From: UBA1724 sp051884615
Lineage (GTDB): Bacteria > Verrucomicrobiota > Lentisphaeria > Oligosphaerales > Oligosphaeraceae
Length of the DNA: 64,000 nt
NCBI GenBank assembly: GCA_051884615.1
Contig: JBJEVT010000034.1
Location: 1-64,000, forward strand
Direction: 5' to 3'
Both the position numbers and the translations under genes were made by a program. This document shows, one piece after another, positions 33,859 through 44,609 of the stretch. The notes beneath the pieces were generated by a model, which was given only the letters and a program-made list of their open reading frames with translations, did not search any database and was not told the DNA's origin. Each line of letters starts with the position of its first letter. Position 1 is the first letter of the stretch.

Positions 33859-35229
33859 ATGAGCAAGTACATTGAGACCATTCTGCAGGATGTCCGCGTC
33901 AAGAACGCCGACCAGCCCGAGTTTTTGCAGGCGGTGGAGGAAGTTCTGACCACCCTCGCCCCGGTGATTGACGCCAATCCCGACTACCAGCGCTACGCGG
34001 TGCTGGAGCGTCTGGTGGAGCCGGAGCGCACCATCCTCTTCCGGGTTCCCTGGGTGGACGACACGGGGGCGGTGCGCGTGAACCGCGGCTACCGGGTGCA
34101 GTTCAACTCCGCCATCGGTCCCTTCAAGGGCGGTCTCCGCTTCGACCCCACGGTGAACCTCTCCGTGCTGAAGTTCCTGGGCTTCGAGCAGGTCTTCAAG
34201 AACTCCCTCACCACCCTGCCCATGGGCGGCGGCAAGGGCGGCAGCGACTTCAATCCCAAGCAGAGCCCCCACACCCCCGGCAAGCGCTGCAGCGACATGG
34301 AGGTGATGCGCTTCTGCCAGAGCTTCATGACCGAGCTGTTCCGCCACATCGGGCCGGACACCGACGTGCCCGCCGGCGACATGAACGTGGGCGGCCGTGA
34401 GATCGGCTATCTGTATGGCGCCTACCGCCGCATCCGCAACGACTGGACCGGCGTGCTCACCGGCAAGGGCCTCTCCTTCGGCGGCTCCCTGATCCGTCCC
34501 GAGGCCACCGGCTATGGCGCGGTGTATTTCGCCGAGAACATGCTGGCGGTCCAGAAGCAGAACTTCGAGGGCAAGGTCTGCGCCATCTCCGGCGCGGGCA
34601 ACGTGGCCAGCTTCGCCGCCAAGAAGCTGATGGAGCTGGGCGCCAAGGTGGTGACCCTCTCCGACCGCTCCGGCGCCCTCTATGTGAAGGACGGCATCAC
34701 CCCCGAGACCCTCTCCCTGATCATGGACCTGAAGAACGTCCGCCGCGGCGAGCTCAGCGAAGTGGTGAAGGAGATCCCCGGCGCCGCCTTCTTCCCCGGC
34801 GCCCGCCCCTGGCAGGTGGTGGACAAAGTGGACTGCGCCTTCCCCTGCAGCCGCCAGAACGAGCTGGACGGGCAGGACGCCGCCTATCTGCTGGCCCACG
34901 GCTGCACCCTGGTGGCCGAAGGCGCCAACATGCCCTCCACCCCCGAGGCCGTGGAGGCCTTCCTCCAGGCCAAGATCCTCTATGCTCCCGGCAAGGCCGC
35001 CAACGCCGGCGGCGTGGCCACCAGCGGTCTGGAGATGACCCAGAACTCCGAGCGCCTCTCCTGGACCAGCGAGGAAGTGGACAGCCGCCTGAAGAAGATC
35101 ATGGCCGCCATCCACGACAACGCCTACCAGGCCGCGGCCAAGTACGGCCACACCGGCAACTATGTGATGGGCGCCAACATCGCCGGCTTCACCAAGGTGG
35201 CCGACGCCATGCTGGCCCAGGGCGTGTAG
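33859..35229 (+). CDS. gdhA: NADP-type glutamate dehydrogenase
   Basis: 456 residues, the usual hexameric class I length. It makes glutamate from 2-oxoglutarate and ammonia. The substrate lysines are in GPFKGGLRF (Lys90) and MGGGKGGSDF (Lys126). The nucleotide fold begins at KVCAISGAGNVASFAAKKL. The start was chosen at MSKYIETILQDV; upstream in-frame sequence has leader-like composition. Control by sigma-54 and the NifA-like protein is inferred from the promoter. The following 206-base gap has no gene. Confidence 0.95.
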   Translation: MSKYIETILQDVRVKNADQPEFLQAVEEVLTTLAPVIDANPDYQRYAVLERLVEPERTILFRVPWVDDTGAVRVNRGYRVQFNSAIGPFKGGLRFDPTVNLSVLKFLGFEQVFKNSLTTLPMGGGKGGSDFNPKQSPHTPGKRCSDMEVMRFCQSFMTELFRHIGPDTDVPAGDMNVGGREIGYLYGAYRRIRNDWTGVLTGKGLSFGGSLIRPEATGYGAVYFAENMLAVQKQNFEGKVCAISGAGNVASFAAKKLMELGAKVVTLSDRSGALYVKDGITPETLSLIMDLKNVRRGELSEVVKEIPGAAFFPGARPWQVVDKVDCAFPCSRQNELDGQDAAYLLAHGCTLVAEGANMPSTPEAVEAFLQAKILYAPGKAANAGGVATSGLEMTQNSERLSWTSEEVDSRLKKIMAAIHDNAYQAAAKYGHTGNYVMGANIAGFTKVADAMLAQGV

Positions 35230-35435
35230 GAAAACGCCCCATGCCTCCGGGAGGGGAGGGCGGTCCGGGCGGGAAACGGGATTCCGCCGTTCTTCCGCCG
35301 CCCCCTCTCCTCCTTCCCGGGCCACCGTCGCCGCCCCTCCCTGTCCCCCCTTTCGCCCCCCGGATTCCGGGGAAGGTTTTCCGGGGGGAAAGGGCGGGCT
35401 TCCGGCGCCGGTGGCGTCTCTTATATTAGGAGCCT

Positions 35436-36293
35436 ATGCACAAGATTCTACGAAAACAACGCCTCTCTGAAAACGTCTTCCTCATGGAAGTGGAGGCTCC
35501 CCTCATCGCCCGGGAGCGCCGGGCCGGGCAGTTCATCATTCTCATGGTCGACCAGGAGCTGGGGGAGCGCATTCCCCTGACCATCGCCGACGCCGACCCG
35601 GAGAAGGGCTCCATCACGCTGATTTTCCAGAGCGTGGGGGCCTCCACCATGCGCCTTGCCGCCATGGAGGAGGGGGAGGAGATTCCCGCCCTCCTGGGCC
35701 CCCTGGGCCGTCCCACGGAGATCCGCGGGGAGAACGGGGAGAAGCCGGGCCGCGTGGTGTGCGTGGGCGGCGGCATCGGGGTGGCGCCCCTCCATCCCAT
35801 CGCCCAGGCTCTGAAGGCCGCGGGCAACCAGGTCACCATCATCATGGGCGCCAGGAACAAGGACCTCTTCGTCATGGAGGAGGAGATGCGGCGGATCGCC
35901 GGCGACCGCCTGATTCTCATCACCGACGACGGCTCCTCCGGCCGGAAGGGGCTGGTCACCGAGCCTCTGAAGGAGCTCTGCCAGGCCGGCGGGGTGGACG
36001 AGGTGATTGTCATCGGTCCGCCGGTGATGATGAAATTCTGCGCCCTCGCCACGCTGCCCTTCCAGGTCAAGACCGTGGCCTCCCTCAACACCATCATGAT
36101 CGACGGCACGGGGATGTGCGGCGGCTGCCGGGTCACCGTGGGGGGGAAGACCCGGTTCGTCTGCGTGGACGGACCCGAGTTCGACGCCCACCAGGTGGAT
36201 TGGGACCAGATGATTCGCCGGACCGCCGCCTTCCGTCCCCAGGAAGCCGAGGCCCGCGCCCACGTTTGCAAAGCAGGAATTTTCACGAAATGA
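35436..36293 (+). CDS. FAD/NAD-binding reductase with [2Fe-2S] cluster (NfnA/SudB-like)
   Basis: 285 residues. Ferredoxin-NADP-reductase-like fold: N-terminal FAD barrel (GERIPLTIADADPEKGSITLIFQ), NAD domain (VVCVGGGIGVAPLHPIAQAL), and a C-terminal [2Fe-2S] motif starting at Cys228 (MCGGCRVTVGG, then FVCVDG). With the GltA-like gene overlapping by ATGA, it forms an NfnAB/sulfide-dehydrogenase-type pair that exchanges electrons between NADH, ferredoxin and NADP. TATATTAGGAG sits just before the start, so a very short leader is possible. It would supply NADPH for GDH. Confidence 0.9.
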   Translation: MHKILRKQRLSENVFLMEVEAPLIARERRAGQFIILMVDQELGERIPLTIADADPEKGSITLIFQSVGASTMRLAAMEEGEEIPALLGPLGRPTEIRGENGEKPGRVVCVGGGIGVAPLHPIAQALKAAGNQVTIIMGARNKDLFVMEEEMRRIAGDRLILITDDGSSGRKGLVTEPLKELCQAGGVDEVIVIGPPVMMKFCALATLPFQVKTVASLNTIMIDGTGMCGGCRVTVGGKTRFVCVDGPEFDAHQVDWDQMIRRTAAFRPQEAEARAHVCKAGIFTK

Positions 36294-37714
36294 CACCCAA
36301 GGAGAAAATGGCGATTCCCCCCCAGGCCATGCCGGAGCAGGCTCCGGAGGTCCGGGCCCGCAACATGAAGGAAGTGGCGCTGGGATACACCCCGGAGCAG
36401 GCGCGTCTCGAGGCGTCCCGCTGCCTTCAGTGCCCCACCCGTCCCTGCATCCAGGGATGTCCGGTCTCCATCGACATCCCCGGATTCCTGGGGCTTGCCG
36501 CCCAGGGAGACTTCCAGGGCGCGTTGAAGGTCATCCGCAAGAGCTCCCTGCTGCCCGCCGTGTGCGGCCGGGTCTGCCCCCAGGAGAAGCAGTGCCAGAA
36601 GAACTGCACCATGGGCAAGGTGCTGAAGACCGTGGACGGCGCCGTGGCCATCGGCCGGGTGGAGCGCTTCTGCGCGGATCTGGCCCGGGAGACGGGGGAC
36701 GCCTCCGGCGAGGAGACCGCCTGCGCCCCGTCCACGGGCAAGCGGGTGGCGGTCATCGGCTCCGGCCCCGCCTCCATCACCGTGGCGGCGGACTGCGCCC
36801 GGGCCGGTCACGAGGTGACGGTCTACGAGGCGTTCCATCAGCTGGGCGGCGTCCTGGTGTACGGCATCCCCGAGTTCCGTCTGCCCAAGGCCATCGTCCG
36901 GGCCGAGGTGGACGGGCTGCGCCGGATGGGCGTGCGCCTGGAGACCAACTTCGTGGTGGGCCGCACCCGGAAGCTGAAGGATCTTCTGGAGAAGGACGGC
37001 TTCGACGCCGTCTTCATCGGGGTGGGCGCGGGGCTGCCCAAGTTCATGAACATTCCCGGCGAGGACCTGAACGGGGTCTTCAGCGCCAACGAATACCTGA
37101 CCCGCGCCAACTTGATGAAGGCCTACCTGGAAGGCAAGGCGGACACCCCCTTCTGGCATGGCAAGCGGGTGGCGGTGCTGGGCGGCGGCAACGTGGCCAT
37201 GGACGCCAGCCGCATGGCCCTCCGTCTGGGCGCCGAAAAGGTCTACCTGATCTACCGCCGCTCCCTGGCGGAGATGCCCGCCCGGCGGGAGGAGGTGCAC
37301 CACGCCCAGGAAGAGGGCGTGGAGTTCCTGGTGCTCCAGAACGCCAAGCGCATCCTGGGAGACGGCGAGGGCAAGGTCAACGGCCTGGAATGTCTCCGCT
37401 ACGAGCTGGGAGAGCCGGACGCCTCCGGACGCCGCTCCCCGGTGGCCATCCCCGGCAGCGAATTCACCCTGGACGTGGATACCGTGGTGGTGGCCGTGGG
37501 CAACGGCTCCAATCCCCTGGTGCCCTCCACCACTCCCGGACTGGAGGTGAACGCCAAGGGAAACATCGTGGTGAACCCCGAGACCAACGCCACCTCCATC
37601 CCCGGCGTCTTCGCCGGAGGGGACATCGTCCTGGGCGCCGCCACGGTGATTCTCGCCATGGGCGAGGGCCGTCGTGCCGCCGCCGCCATCAACGACTATC
37701 TCCAGGGAAAGTGA
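36290..37714 (+). CDS. gltA: GltA-type NADPH oxidoreductase (NfnB / glutamate synthase small-chain-like)
   Basis: 474 residues. N-terminal two-[4Fe-4S] domain (CLQCPTRPCIQGCP and VCGRVCPQEKQCQKNC), then FAD (AVIGSGPASITVAADCARAG) and NADPH (VAVLGGGNVAMDASRMALRLGA) Rossmann domains, ending GGDIVLGAATVILAMGEGRRAA. Annotated in genomes as homotetrameric NADPH-dependent glutamate synthase, but it lacks the large-subunit chemistry. Coupled to the upstream FAD/[2Fe-2S] gene it is best read as NfnB. Its TGA is followed by a long AT-rich palindrome. Confidence 0.9.
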   Translation: MTPKEKMAIPPQAMPEQAPEVRARNMKEVALGYTPEQARLEASRCLQCPTRPCIQGCPVSIDIPGFLGLAAQGDFQGALKVIRKSSLLPAVCGRVCPQEKQCQKNCTMGKVLKTVDGAVAIGRVERFCADLARETGDASGEETACAPSTGKRVAVIGSGPASITVAADCARAGHEVTVYEAFHQLGGVLVYGIPEFRLPKAIVRAEVDGLRRMGVRLETNFVVGRTRKLKDLLEKDGFDAVFIGVGAGLPKFMNIPGEDLNGVFSANEYLTRANLMKAYLEGKADTPFWHGKRVAVLGGGNVAMDASRMALRLGAEKVYLIYRRSLAEMPARREEVHHAQEEGVEFLVLQNAKRILGDGEGKVNGLECLRYELGEPDASGRRSPVAIPGSEFTLDVDTVVVAVGNGSNPLVPSTTPGLEVNAKGNIVVNPETNATSIPGVFAGGDIVLGAATVILAMGEGRRAAAAINDYLQGK

Positions 37715-37785
37715 CGCCACGGTCCCGAAAGCCCCGGGATTGCGGGGCGACGCACCCCCGGAACGGGGAGGGGTTTTGTCTGTCG

Positions 37786-37824
37786 TTCTTTATAACTTAT
37801 TTGTAATGAACAAGTTATAAAGAA
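37786..37824. promoter_or_regulatory. 13-bp perfect inverted repeat before glnS
   Basis: TTCTTTATAACTT (37786-37798) and AAGTTATAAAGAA (37812-37824) with a 13-base spacer. It is AT-rich in a GC-rich region, 70 bases upstream of the glnS promoter element. It may be an operator or the end of the gltA message; it lacks a GC stem or U-tail of a standard terminator. Confidence 0.6.
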
Positions 37825-37891
37825 TGGAGAAGTTCCCTCCCCGGGGGTGGAGAAAAGGGGGCTGGGAAGGACGTAGGGGGGGAAGCGGGGG

Positions 37892-37909
37892 TATATTATC
37901 CCGTTTTCC
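37892..37909 (+). promoter_or_regulatory. Candidate glnS promoter (TATATTATCCCGTTTTCC)
   Basis: Best copy of the element also found before ilvB and hydC. Preceded by a G-rich tract and no -35 box; 63 bases upstream of the start. Confidence 0.5.
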
Positions 37910-37972
37910 CGCCTGCCTTCGGGAAGCCCTTGTTTTTGTCCGCATCCTCTGCCCCCTTTCTCCTGCTTTCTT

Positions 37973-39694
<1,722 letters not shown>

Positions 39695-39707
39695 GAGAAG
39701 GACAGGA

Positions 39708-40460
39708 ATGGAGAACCAGGATTTCCAGGGAAAGACGGCGGTGGTCACCGGCGGAACCCGGGGCATCGGCGCGGCCGTCAGCCGCGCCTTGCTGCAGCGG
39801 GGATGCCAGGTGGTCGCCGTCTTCGGGGGCAACCAGGAGGCGGCCAGGGCCTTCCGGGAATCCCTCCCTCCCCGGGAAGCCGACCTGTGCCGGCTGGAGG
39901 CCTGCGACGTGGCCTCCCCCCAGGCGGTGGAAACCCTCTTCCAACGCCTGGACCAGACGCTGGAACACCTGGATTTCCTGGTGAGCTGCGCCGGCATCCG
40001 GCAGGACGGGGTGGCGGCCATGCTCCCCGAGGAATCCTGGCGGCGGGTCCTGGCCGTGAACCTGGACGGCGCCTTCCACATGGCAAAACAGGCCCTGCTC
40101 CGCATGCTCCCCCGCCGCAGCGGACGCCTGGTCTTCCTGACCTCCCCCATGGGACGCCTGGGATGGCAGGGACAATCCAATTATGCCGCCTCCAAGGCGG
40201 GACTGGTGGGGATGTGCCGCTCCCTGGCCAAGGAAGTGGCTTCCCGGGGCATCACCTGCAACTGCGTCTCCCCGGGCTTTATCGACACGGATTTCATTGG
40301 TGGCTTGACGGATGACCAAAAGAAGGAATACACCCGCCTGGTGCCCTGCCGGCGTTTCGGACGCCCGGAGGAGGTGGCCTGCGGCGTGCTCTATCTTCTG
40401 GGTCCCCAGGCCGGGTATGTCACCGGCTCCGTCCTGGAGATCACGGGCGGTCTTTCCTGA
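39708..40460 (+). CDS. fabG: 3-oxoacyl-ACP reductase, FabG-type SDR
   Basis: 250 residues. Cofactor motif TGGTRGIG (14-21), NAG-like CAGIRQDG, and catalytic Ser146, Tyr159 and Lys163 (SNYAASKAG). C-terminal VTGSVLEITGGLS is FabG-like. It reduces 3-ketoacyl-ACP with NADPH in fatty-acid synthesis. It follows glnS by 13 bases with a GAGAAGGA ribosome site, away from other fab genes, so another SDR role cannot be excluded. Confidence 0.85.
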   Translation: MENQDFQGKTAVVTGGTRGIGAAVSRALLQRGCQVVAVFGGNQEAARAFRESLPPREADLCRLEACDVASPQAVETLFQRLDQTLEHLDFLVSCAGIRQDGVAAMLPEESWRRVLAVNLDGAFHMAKQALLRMLPRRSGRLVFLTSPMGRLGWQGQSNYAASKAGLVGMCRSLAKEVASRGITCNCVSPGFIDTDFIGGLTDDQKKEYTRLVPCRRFGRPEEVACGVLYLLGPQAGYVTGSVLEITGGLS

Positions 40461-40630
40461 AGCATGACGGGAGAGAAGCCGGGAGGAGAAGCGTATTCCC
40501 CCTCCTCCCGTCCTCCCGGGAAAGACGCCAAGCTCCGATTCTCCCCGGAAGGACCCCCATGCCCTCCCGCGGGAGCCTGCCGGGTGTTCCGGCATCAAGC
40601 AACCCAGCACCCCCTTGGAAAACCAAGACC

Positions 40631-41701
40631 ATGAAACCCAACATCTCCCTCCTCTTCCTCCTCGTTCTTGTCCTGGCGTCCGTGGCTCTCACCGGCTGCG
40701 GACGTAAACAGGTCCTCCACATCTACACCTGGGCCGACTACTTCTCCCCGGAGCTGGTGGAGCGTTTTGAAAAGGAAAACGACTGCGTCATCAAGATGGA
40801 TATCTTCGATTCCAATGAAATGATGTTCGCCAAGCTCCAGGCCGGCGGCACCGGGTACGACATCATCGTGCCCACCCATTATTTCATTGGCAAGATGGTG
40901 AACGAAGGTATGATCCGCAAGTTGGACAAAAGCCTCCTCCCCAATCTGAAATATCTGGACCCCGAAGTGGTGTCCATGATGAACCCCCAGCTCCTGGACT
41001 ACTGCGTGCCCTACTTCATGAGCTACACCGGACTGGGATACAACAAGAAACGCCTTCCCGACTTCCAGGCCTCCTGGAACATCTTCGAAAACGCCCAGCT
41101 GGCGGGCCGCATGACCCTGCTGGACGACTACACCGAGGTCATGGGCGCCCTGGGACGCTATCTGGGATACACCGCCGCCGAGCTGGACGACCCCGTGGAG
41201 GGCGACGCCCGCATGGAGGAGGTGGTGAAGCTGGGTCTCCAGTGGCGGAAGAATGTCATCAAGTTCGAGAACGAGCAATACAAGAACGGTCTTTCCGCCG
41301 GCGAGTTCCTGGTGGTGATGGGCTATTTCAGCGACCTGGCCCAGGCCGTGGACGAGCAGCCCGACACCCTCGGCTTCGTCATGCCCAAGGAGGGCTGCCA
41401 CATGAGCTGCGACACCCTGGTGGTGCCCGCCGACGCCCCCAATCCCGACCTGGCCTACAAGCTCATCAATTTCCTCCACGATCCCGAGAACGCCGCCCAG
41501 AACATCCTGGACATCCACACCTACTGCCCCAACTACCGGGCGGTGGAGCTGATGGATCCCGAGGTGGTGGCCAGCGGCAATTTCATCATCCCCAAGGAAG
41601 TCCTGGCCAACTCCGAGTTCATGCCTGAACTCTCCCCGGAGCAGGAGGCCCGCCACCTGAAATACTGGAACCGCATCAAGGGCGGGCTGGACGGGGAATA
41701 A
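40631..41701 (+). CDS. potD: PotD-like polyamine-binding lipoprotein, orphan
   Basis: 356 residues. Lipoprotein signal with lipobox LTGC (Cys23). The mature part is a spermidine/putrescine-binding protein (YTWADYFSPELVERFEKEN, GTGYDIIVPTHYFI, YCVPYFMSYTGLGYNKK). It delivers polyamine to an ABC permease, but no potABC genes are adjacent, so the transporter is elsewhere or it acts as a sensor. An in-frame upstream ATG would add a leader before the signal peptide. Confidence 0.9.
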   Translation: MKPNISLLFLLVLVLASVALTGCGRKQVLHIYTWADYFSPELVERFEKENDCVIKMDIFDSNEMMFAKLQAGGTGYDIIVPTHYFIGKMVNEGMIRKLDKSLLPNLKYLDPEVVSMMNPQLLDYCVPYFMSYTGLGYNKKRLPDFQASWNIFENAQLAGRMTLLDDYTEVMGALGRYLGYTAAELDDPVEGDARMEEVVKLGLQWRKNVIKFENEQYKNGLSAGEFLVVMGYFSDLAQAVDEQPDTLGFVMPKEGCHMSCDTLVVPADAPNPDLAYKLINFLHDPENAAQNILDIHTYCPNYRAVELMDPEVVASGNFIIPKEVLANSEFMPELSPEQEARHLKYWNRIKGGLDGE

Positions 41702-41726
41702 CCCCCGTCCCTCCGGCTCTCTTCCC

Positions 41727-41766
41727 CCCAGGAAACCCCCGGCCCTCAAAATCTGGATTTCCTGGG
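41727..41766. repeat. 9-bp inverted repeat after potD
   Basis: CCCAGGAAA (41727-41735) and TTTCCTGGG (41758-41766) with a 22-base loop. Possible transcript end for potD, but no U-tail follows. Confidence 0.4.
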
Positions 41767-41789
41767 TGGAAAAACAGGGGAAACGTGGT

Positions 41790-41808
41790 TATAGTATCCC
41801 CGTTTTCC
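41790..41808 (+). promoter_or_regulatory. Candidate ilv promoter (TATAGTATCCCCGTTTTCC)
   Basis: Matches the glnS and hyd element with one extra C. It would give a leader of about 375 bases that contains the attenuator-like structures below. Confidence 0.5.
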
Positions 41809-41881
41809 GGCAAATCCGGGGCGGCGCGCCCTGGGGATGCCAGGGCAATTCCGAGCCACGCTCCCCCTTTCCCCCCTTTTC

Positions 41882-42110
41882 ATGCACTTCCGCTTCGCCA
41901 ATCCCATGACCTTCCGACTTACCGTCGCGGTTAGATAGCGTTGCAGGATGGCGTCAGACGCTTTCCGGCAACGCGAAAAGGAAAACTTTTGCCATGTGAC
42001 TGAAGCGTCCGTCCCCAGAAAAGGAAATCGCCCCATTCCAGATTCGTCGGCCCCACCGGCCGCGGAACTCCCAAAGCCCCTTCGGTCCATGCGAGACTGT
42101 GGGGCTTTTT
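41882..42110 (+). promoter_or_regulatory. ilvBN leader with short peptide and attenuator-like terminator
   Basis: A short frame at 41882-41938 (18 codons; an inner start at 41906 gives MTFRLTVAVR) has modest Leu/Val content. Its stop is followed at once by a GCGTTGC/GCAACGC stem (41938-41944, 41968-41974) containing GCGTC/GACGC. Further on, AAAGCCCC (42073-42080) and GGGGCTTT (42101-42108) form a stem leading into a T-run (42106-42110), which is 80 bases before ilvB. This is the layout of transcription attenuation. The weak Val/Leu content of the peptide is the main doubt. Confidence 0.6.
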
Positions 42111-42190
42111 CCGTATCCGGCGGCAGACTTCCCCCGGGAAGACCACCGGAACCACCCTTCCCAAACCGAACCCCTCTGGATCCCCTCAAT

Positions 42191-43900
42191 ATGAAATGCA
42201 CCGGCGCGAAAATCTTGGTGGAATGTCTCCTGGAACAAGGAGTGGACACCGTCTTCGGATACCCCGGCGGGACCATCCTCAATGTCTATGACGAACTGGT
42301 GGACTACCAGGACCGGATCCGACATATTCTCACCAGCCACGAGCAGGGGGCGGCGCACGCCGCCGACGGATACGCCCGCAGCACCGGGCGGGTGGGGGTC
42401 TGCATGGCCACCAGCGGCCCCGGCGCCGCCAACCTCACCACCGGCATCGCCACCGCCTACCTGGATTCCTCCCCCGTGGTCTTCATCACCTGCAATGTGG
42501 TGGGCTCCCTCATCGGAAAGGACTCCTTCCAGGAGGTGGACATGACCGGCATCGCCATGCCCATCACCAAGAGCGCCTTCCTGGTGCGCCGGGTGGAGGA
42601 ATTGGCCGACACCCTGCGCCAGGCCTTCGCCATCGCCGGCAGCGGACGCCCCGGCCCCGTCCTGGTGGACATCCAGAAGGACGCCACCGCCGCCGAGACG
42701 GAATACACCCCCCTCCCGCGGGAACAGCATGTGACCCACGGGGGACTCGCCGCCCTCATCCACCGCGCCAGCCAGAATTTCCGGCCCCCGGAACCCGACC
42801 AGGAGGATCTGGACATCCTGGCGCGGATGATCCGGGAGGCCCAGCGCCCCTTCCTCATCTGCGGCGGCGGCGTGGTGCTCTCCCGCGCCCAGAAGGAATA
42901 CGTGGAGTTCGCCGAGCGCCTGGACGCCCCCTCCGCCTTCACCATCATGGGCTGCGGCGGAATCCCCGGAAAGCATCCCCTCTCCACCGGCATGGTGGGC
43001 ATGCACGGCTCCCAGGCCTCCAACATCGCCGTGGCCAACTGCGATCTCCTCATCGCCGTGGGGTGCCGCTTCTCCGACCGGGTGGCCCTGGATCCCGCCA
43101 CCTTCGCCCGGCAGGCCAAGGTGGTCCAGATCGACATCGACCGGGCCGAGATCGACAAGAACGTGCCCACCGCCCACCACATCATCGGCGACGCCCGCCG
43201 GGTGCTGGCGTGCCTCCTGGAACGGGTGGAGCAGGGCAGCCATCCCCAGTGGAAGGAAAAGATCTTCTCCTATCCCCGGCAGCCCCAGTACCCCGTCTCC
43301 GGGGAAACCCTCAACCCCAAACAGGTCTGCGACGCCATCAAGAGGATCCTCCCCCAGGACACCATCGTCGCCACCGACGTGGGACAGCACCAGATGTGGT
43401 GCATCCAGAACTTCCTCTTCGACTACCCGGGCCAGCTGCTCACCAGCGGCGGCTTCGGCACCATGGGCTTCGGACTGGGGGCCGCCATCGGCGCCAAGAT
43501 CTCCCATCCCGACAAGGCCGTCATCCATGTGACCGGCGACGGCAGCTTCCGCATGAACTGCAACGAACTGGCCACCGAGGCGTACTACAACCTCCCCGTC
43601 ATCACCATCATCTTCAACAACCAGACCCTGGGCATGGTGCGCCAGTGGCAGACCCTCTGCTACAACAAACGCTACAGCCAGACCGACCTGGACCAGCGCG
43701 GACCGGACTTCGTCCTCCTGGCGAACGCCTATGGCCTGGAGGGGCGCCGCGTCCGCACCGTGGAACAGCTGGAGGCCGTCCTGAAGGAAGCCCTGGAAGT
43801 CCAGAAGGGATTTGTCATCGACTGCGCCATCTCGAAGGACGAAATGGTGCGCCCCATGGTGGCGGCGGGCAGGAAGATCACGGATTTCCTGGTGGACTAA
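42191..43900 (+). CDS. ilvB: Acetolactate synthase large subunit
   Basis: 569 residues. TPP enzyme: HEQGAAHAADGYARSTG with the catalytic Glu, GSLIGKDSFQEVDM, FAD region (MVGMHGSQASNIAVANCDLL) and the TPP/Mg motif GDGSFRMNCNELATEAYYNLP-IT-I-FNN. It condenses pyruvate units in valine/leucine synthesis, or pyruvate with 2-oxobutyrate for isoleucine. The start was chosen at MKCTGAKILVE; upstream sequence in frame is the leader. The ilvN regulatory subunit follows by 18 bases. Confidence 0.97.
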   Translation: MKCTGAKILVECLLEQGVDTVFGYPGGTILNVYDELVDYQDRIRHILTSHEQGAAHAADGYARSTGRVGVCMATSGPGAANLTTGIATAYLDSSPVVFITCNVVGSLIGKDSFQEVDMTGIAMPITKSAFLVRRVEELADTLRQAFAIAGSGRPGPVLVDIQKDATAAETEYTPLPREQHVTHGGLAALIHRASQNFRPPEPDQEDLDILARMIREAQRPFLICGGGVVLSRAQKEYVEFAERLDAPSAFTIMGCGGIPGKHPLSTGMVGMHGSQASNIAVANCDLLIAVGCRFSDRVALDPATFARQAKVVQIDIDRAEIDKNVPTAHHIIGDARRVLACLLERVEQGSHPQWKEKIFSYPRQPQYPVSGETLNPKQVCDAIKRILPQDTIVATDVGQHQMWCIQNFLFDYPGQLLTSGGFGTMGFGLGAAIGAKISHPDKAVIHVTGDGSFRMNCNELATEAYYNLPVITIIFNNQTLGMVRQWQTLCYNKRYSQTDLDQRGPDFVLLANAYGLEGRRVRTVEQLEAVLKEALEVQKGFVIDCAISKDEMVRPMVAAGRKITDFLVD

Positions 43901-43918
43901 CCAGAGGAGGGCAGAGCC

Positions 43919-44476
43919 ATGATGCAAGAATCCCAGAAACTCCATACCCTGGCCGTGCTGGTGGACAACGCCGCCGGCGTCTTGAGCCAGGTGACCCGAC
44001 TCTTCTCCCGGAAGGGATACAACATCGACTCCCTGGCCGTGGGACCCACCGATGACGCCTCCATCTCCCGCATCACCATCGAAATCACCACCGATGTCGC
44101 CCGGGCGCGGCTCCTGTGCAACCAGCTCCGGAAGCTCATCCCCGTCCACTCCGTCACGGACCTGACGGAGCGTCCCAGCCTGCGCCGTTCTCTGATGCTG
44201 GTGAAGGTGCGGGTGCCCTCCAGCCTGGCGCAGACCAAGATCCTGGAGGTGGCGGAAGTCTTCCGGGCCTCCGTGGTGGACATGAATCCCCAGTGCCTCA
44301 CCCTGGCCGTCATCGGCGATGACGACAAGGCGGAGGGGCTCCAGAGGATGCTGGAGGAATTCGGCATCCTGGAGCTGGCCCGCACGGGCACCGTGGCCCT
44401 GGAGCGGGGCCTGGGCACCATCTCCGACCAGACCAAGATGAAGGGCGAGTTCGACTACGGGAAGAACCTCCTGTAG
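43919..44476 (+). CDS. ilvN: Acetolactate synthase regulatory subunit
   Basis: 185 residues. N-terminal ACT domain (HTLAVLVDNAAGVLSQVTRLFSRKGYNIDSLAVG) that binds valine for feedback inhibition, and the C-terminal IlvH-type domain ending DYGKNLL. A second ATG one codon downstream is an equal alternative start. The 133-base gap to ilvC has no visible gene. Confidence 0.95.
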   Translation: MMQESQKLHTLAVLVDNAAGVLSQVTRLFSRKGYNIDSLAVGPTDDASISRITIEITTDVARARLLCNQLRKLIPVHSVTDLTERPSLRRSLMLVKVRVPSSLAQTKILEVAEVFRASVVDMNPQCLTLAVIGDDDKAEGLQRMLEEFGILELARTGTVALERGLGTISDQTKMKGEFDYGKNLL

Positions 44477-44609
44477 CCCCTCCCCGCGCCAAGTCCCCTT
44501 TCCCCGATACGCCGCCCCTGGAGCGCCCCTCCCGGGACCCCCAGGACGGCGGTGAAGAGAATACCCCAAACATCCCATCCCCCACCCCCTAACAAGGAGA
44601 AAACCCAAA

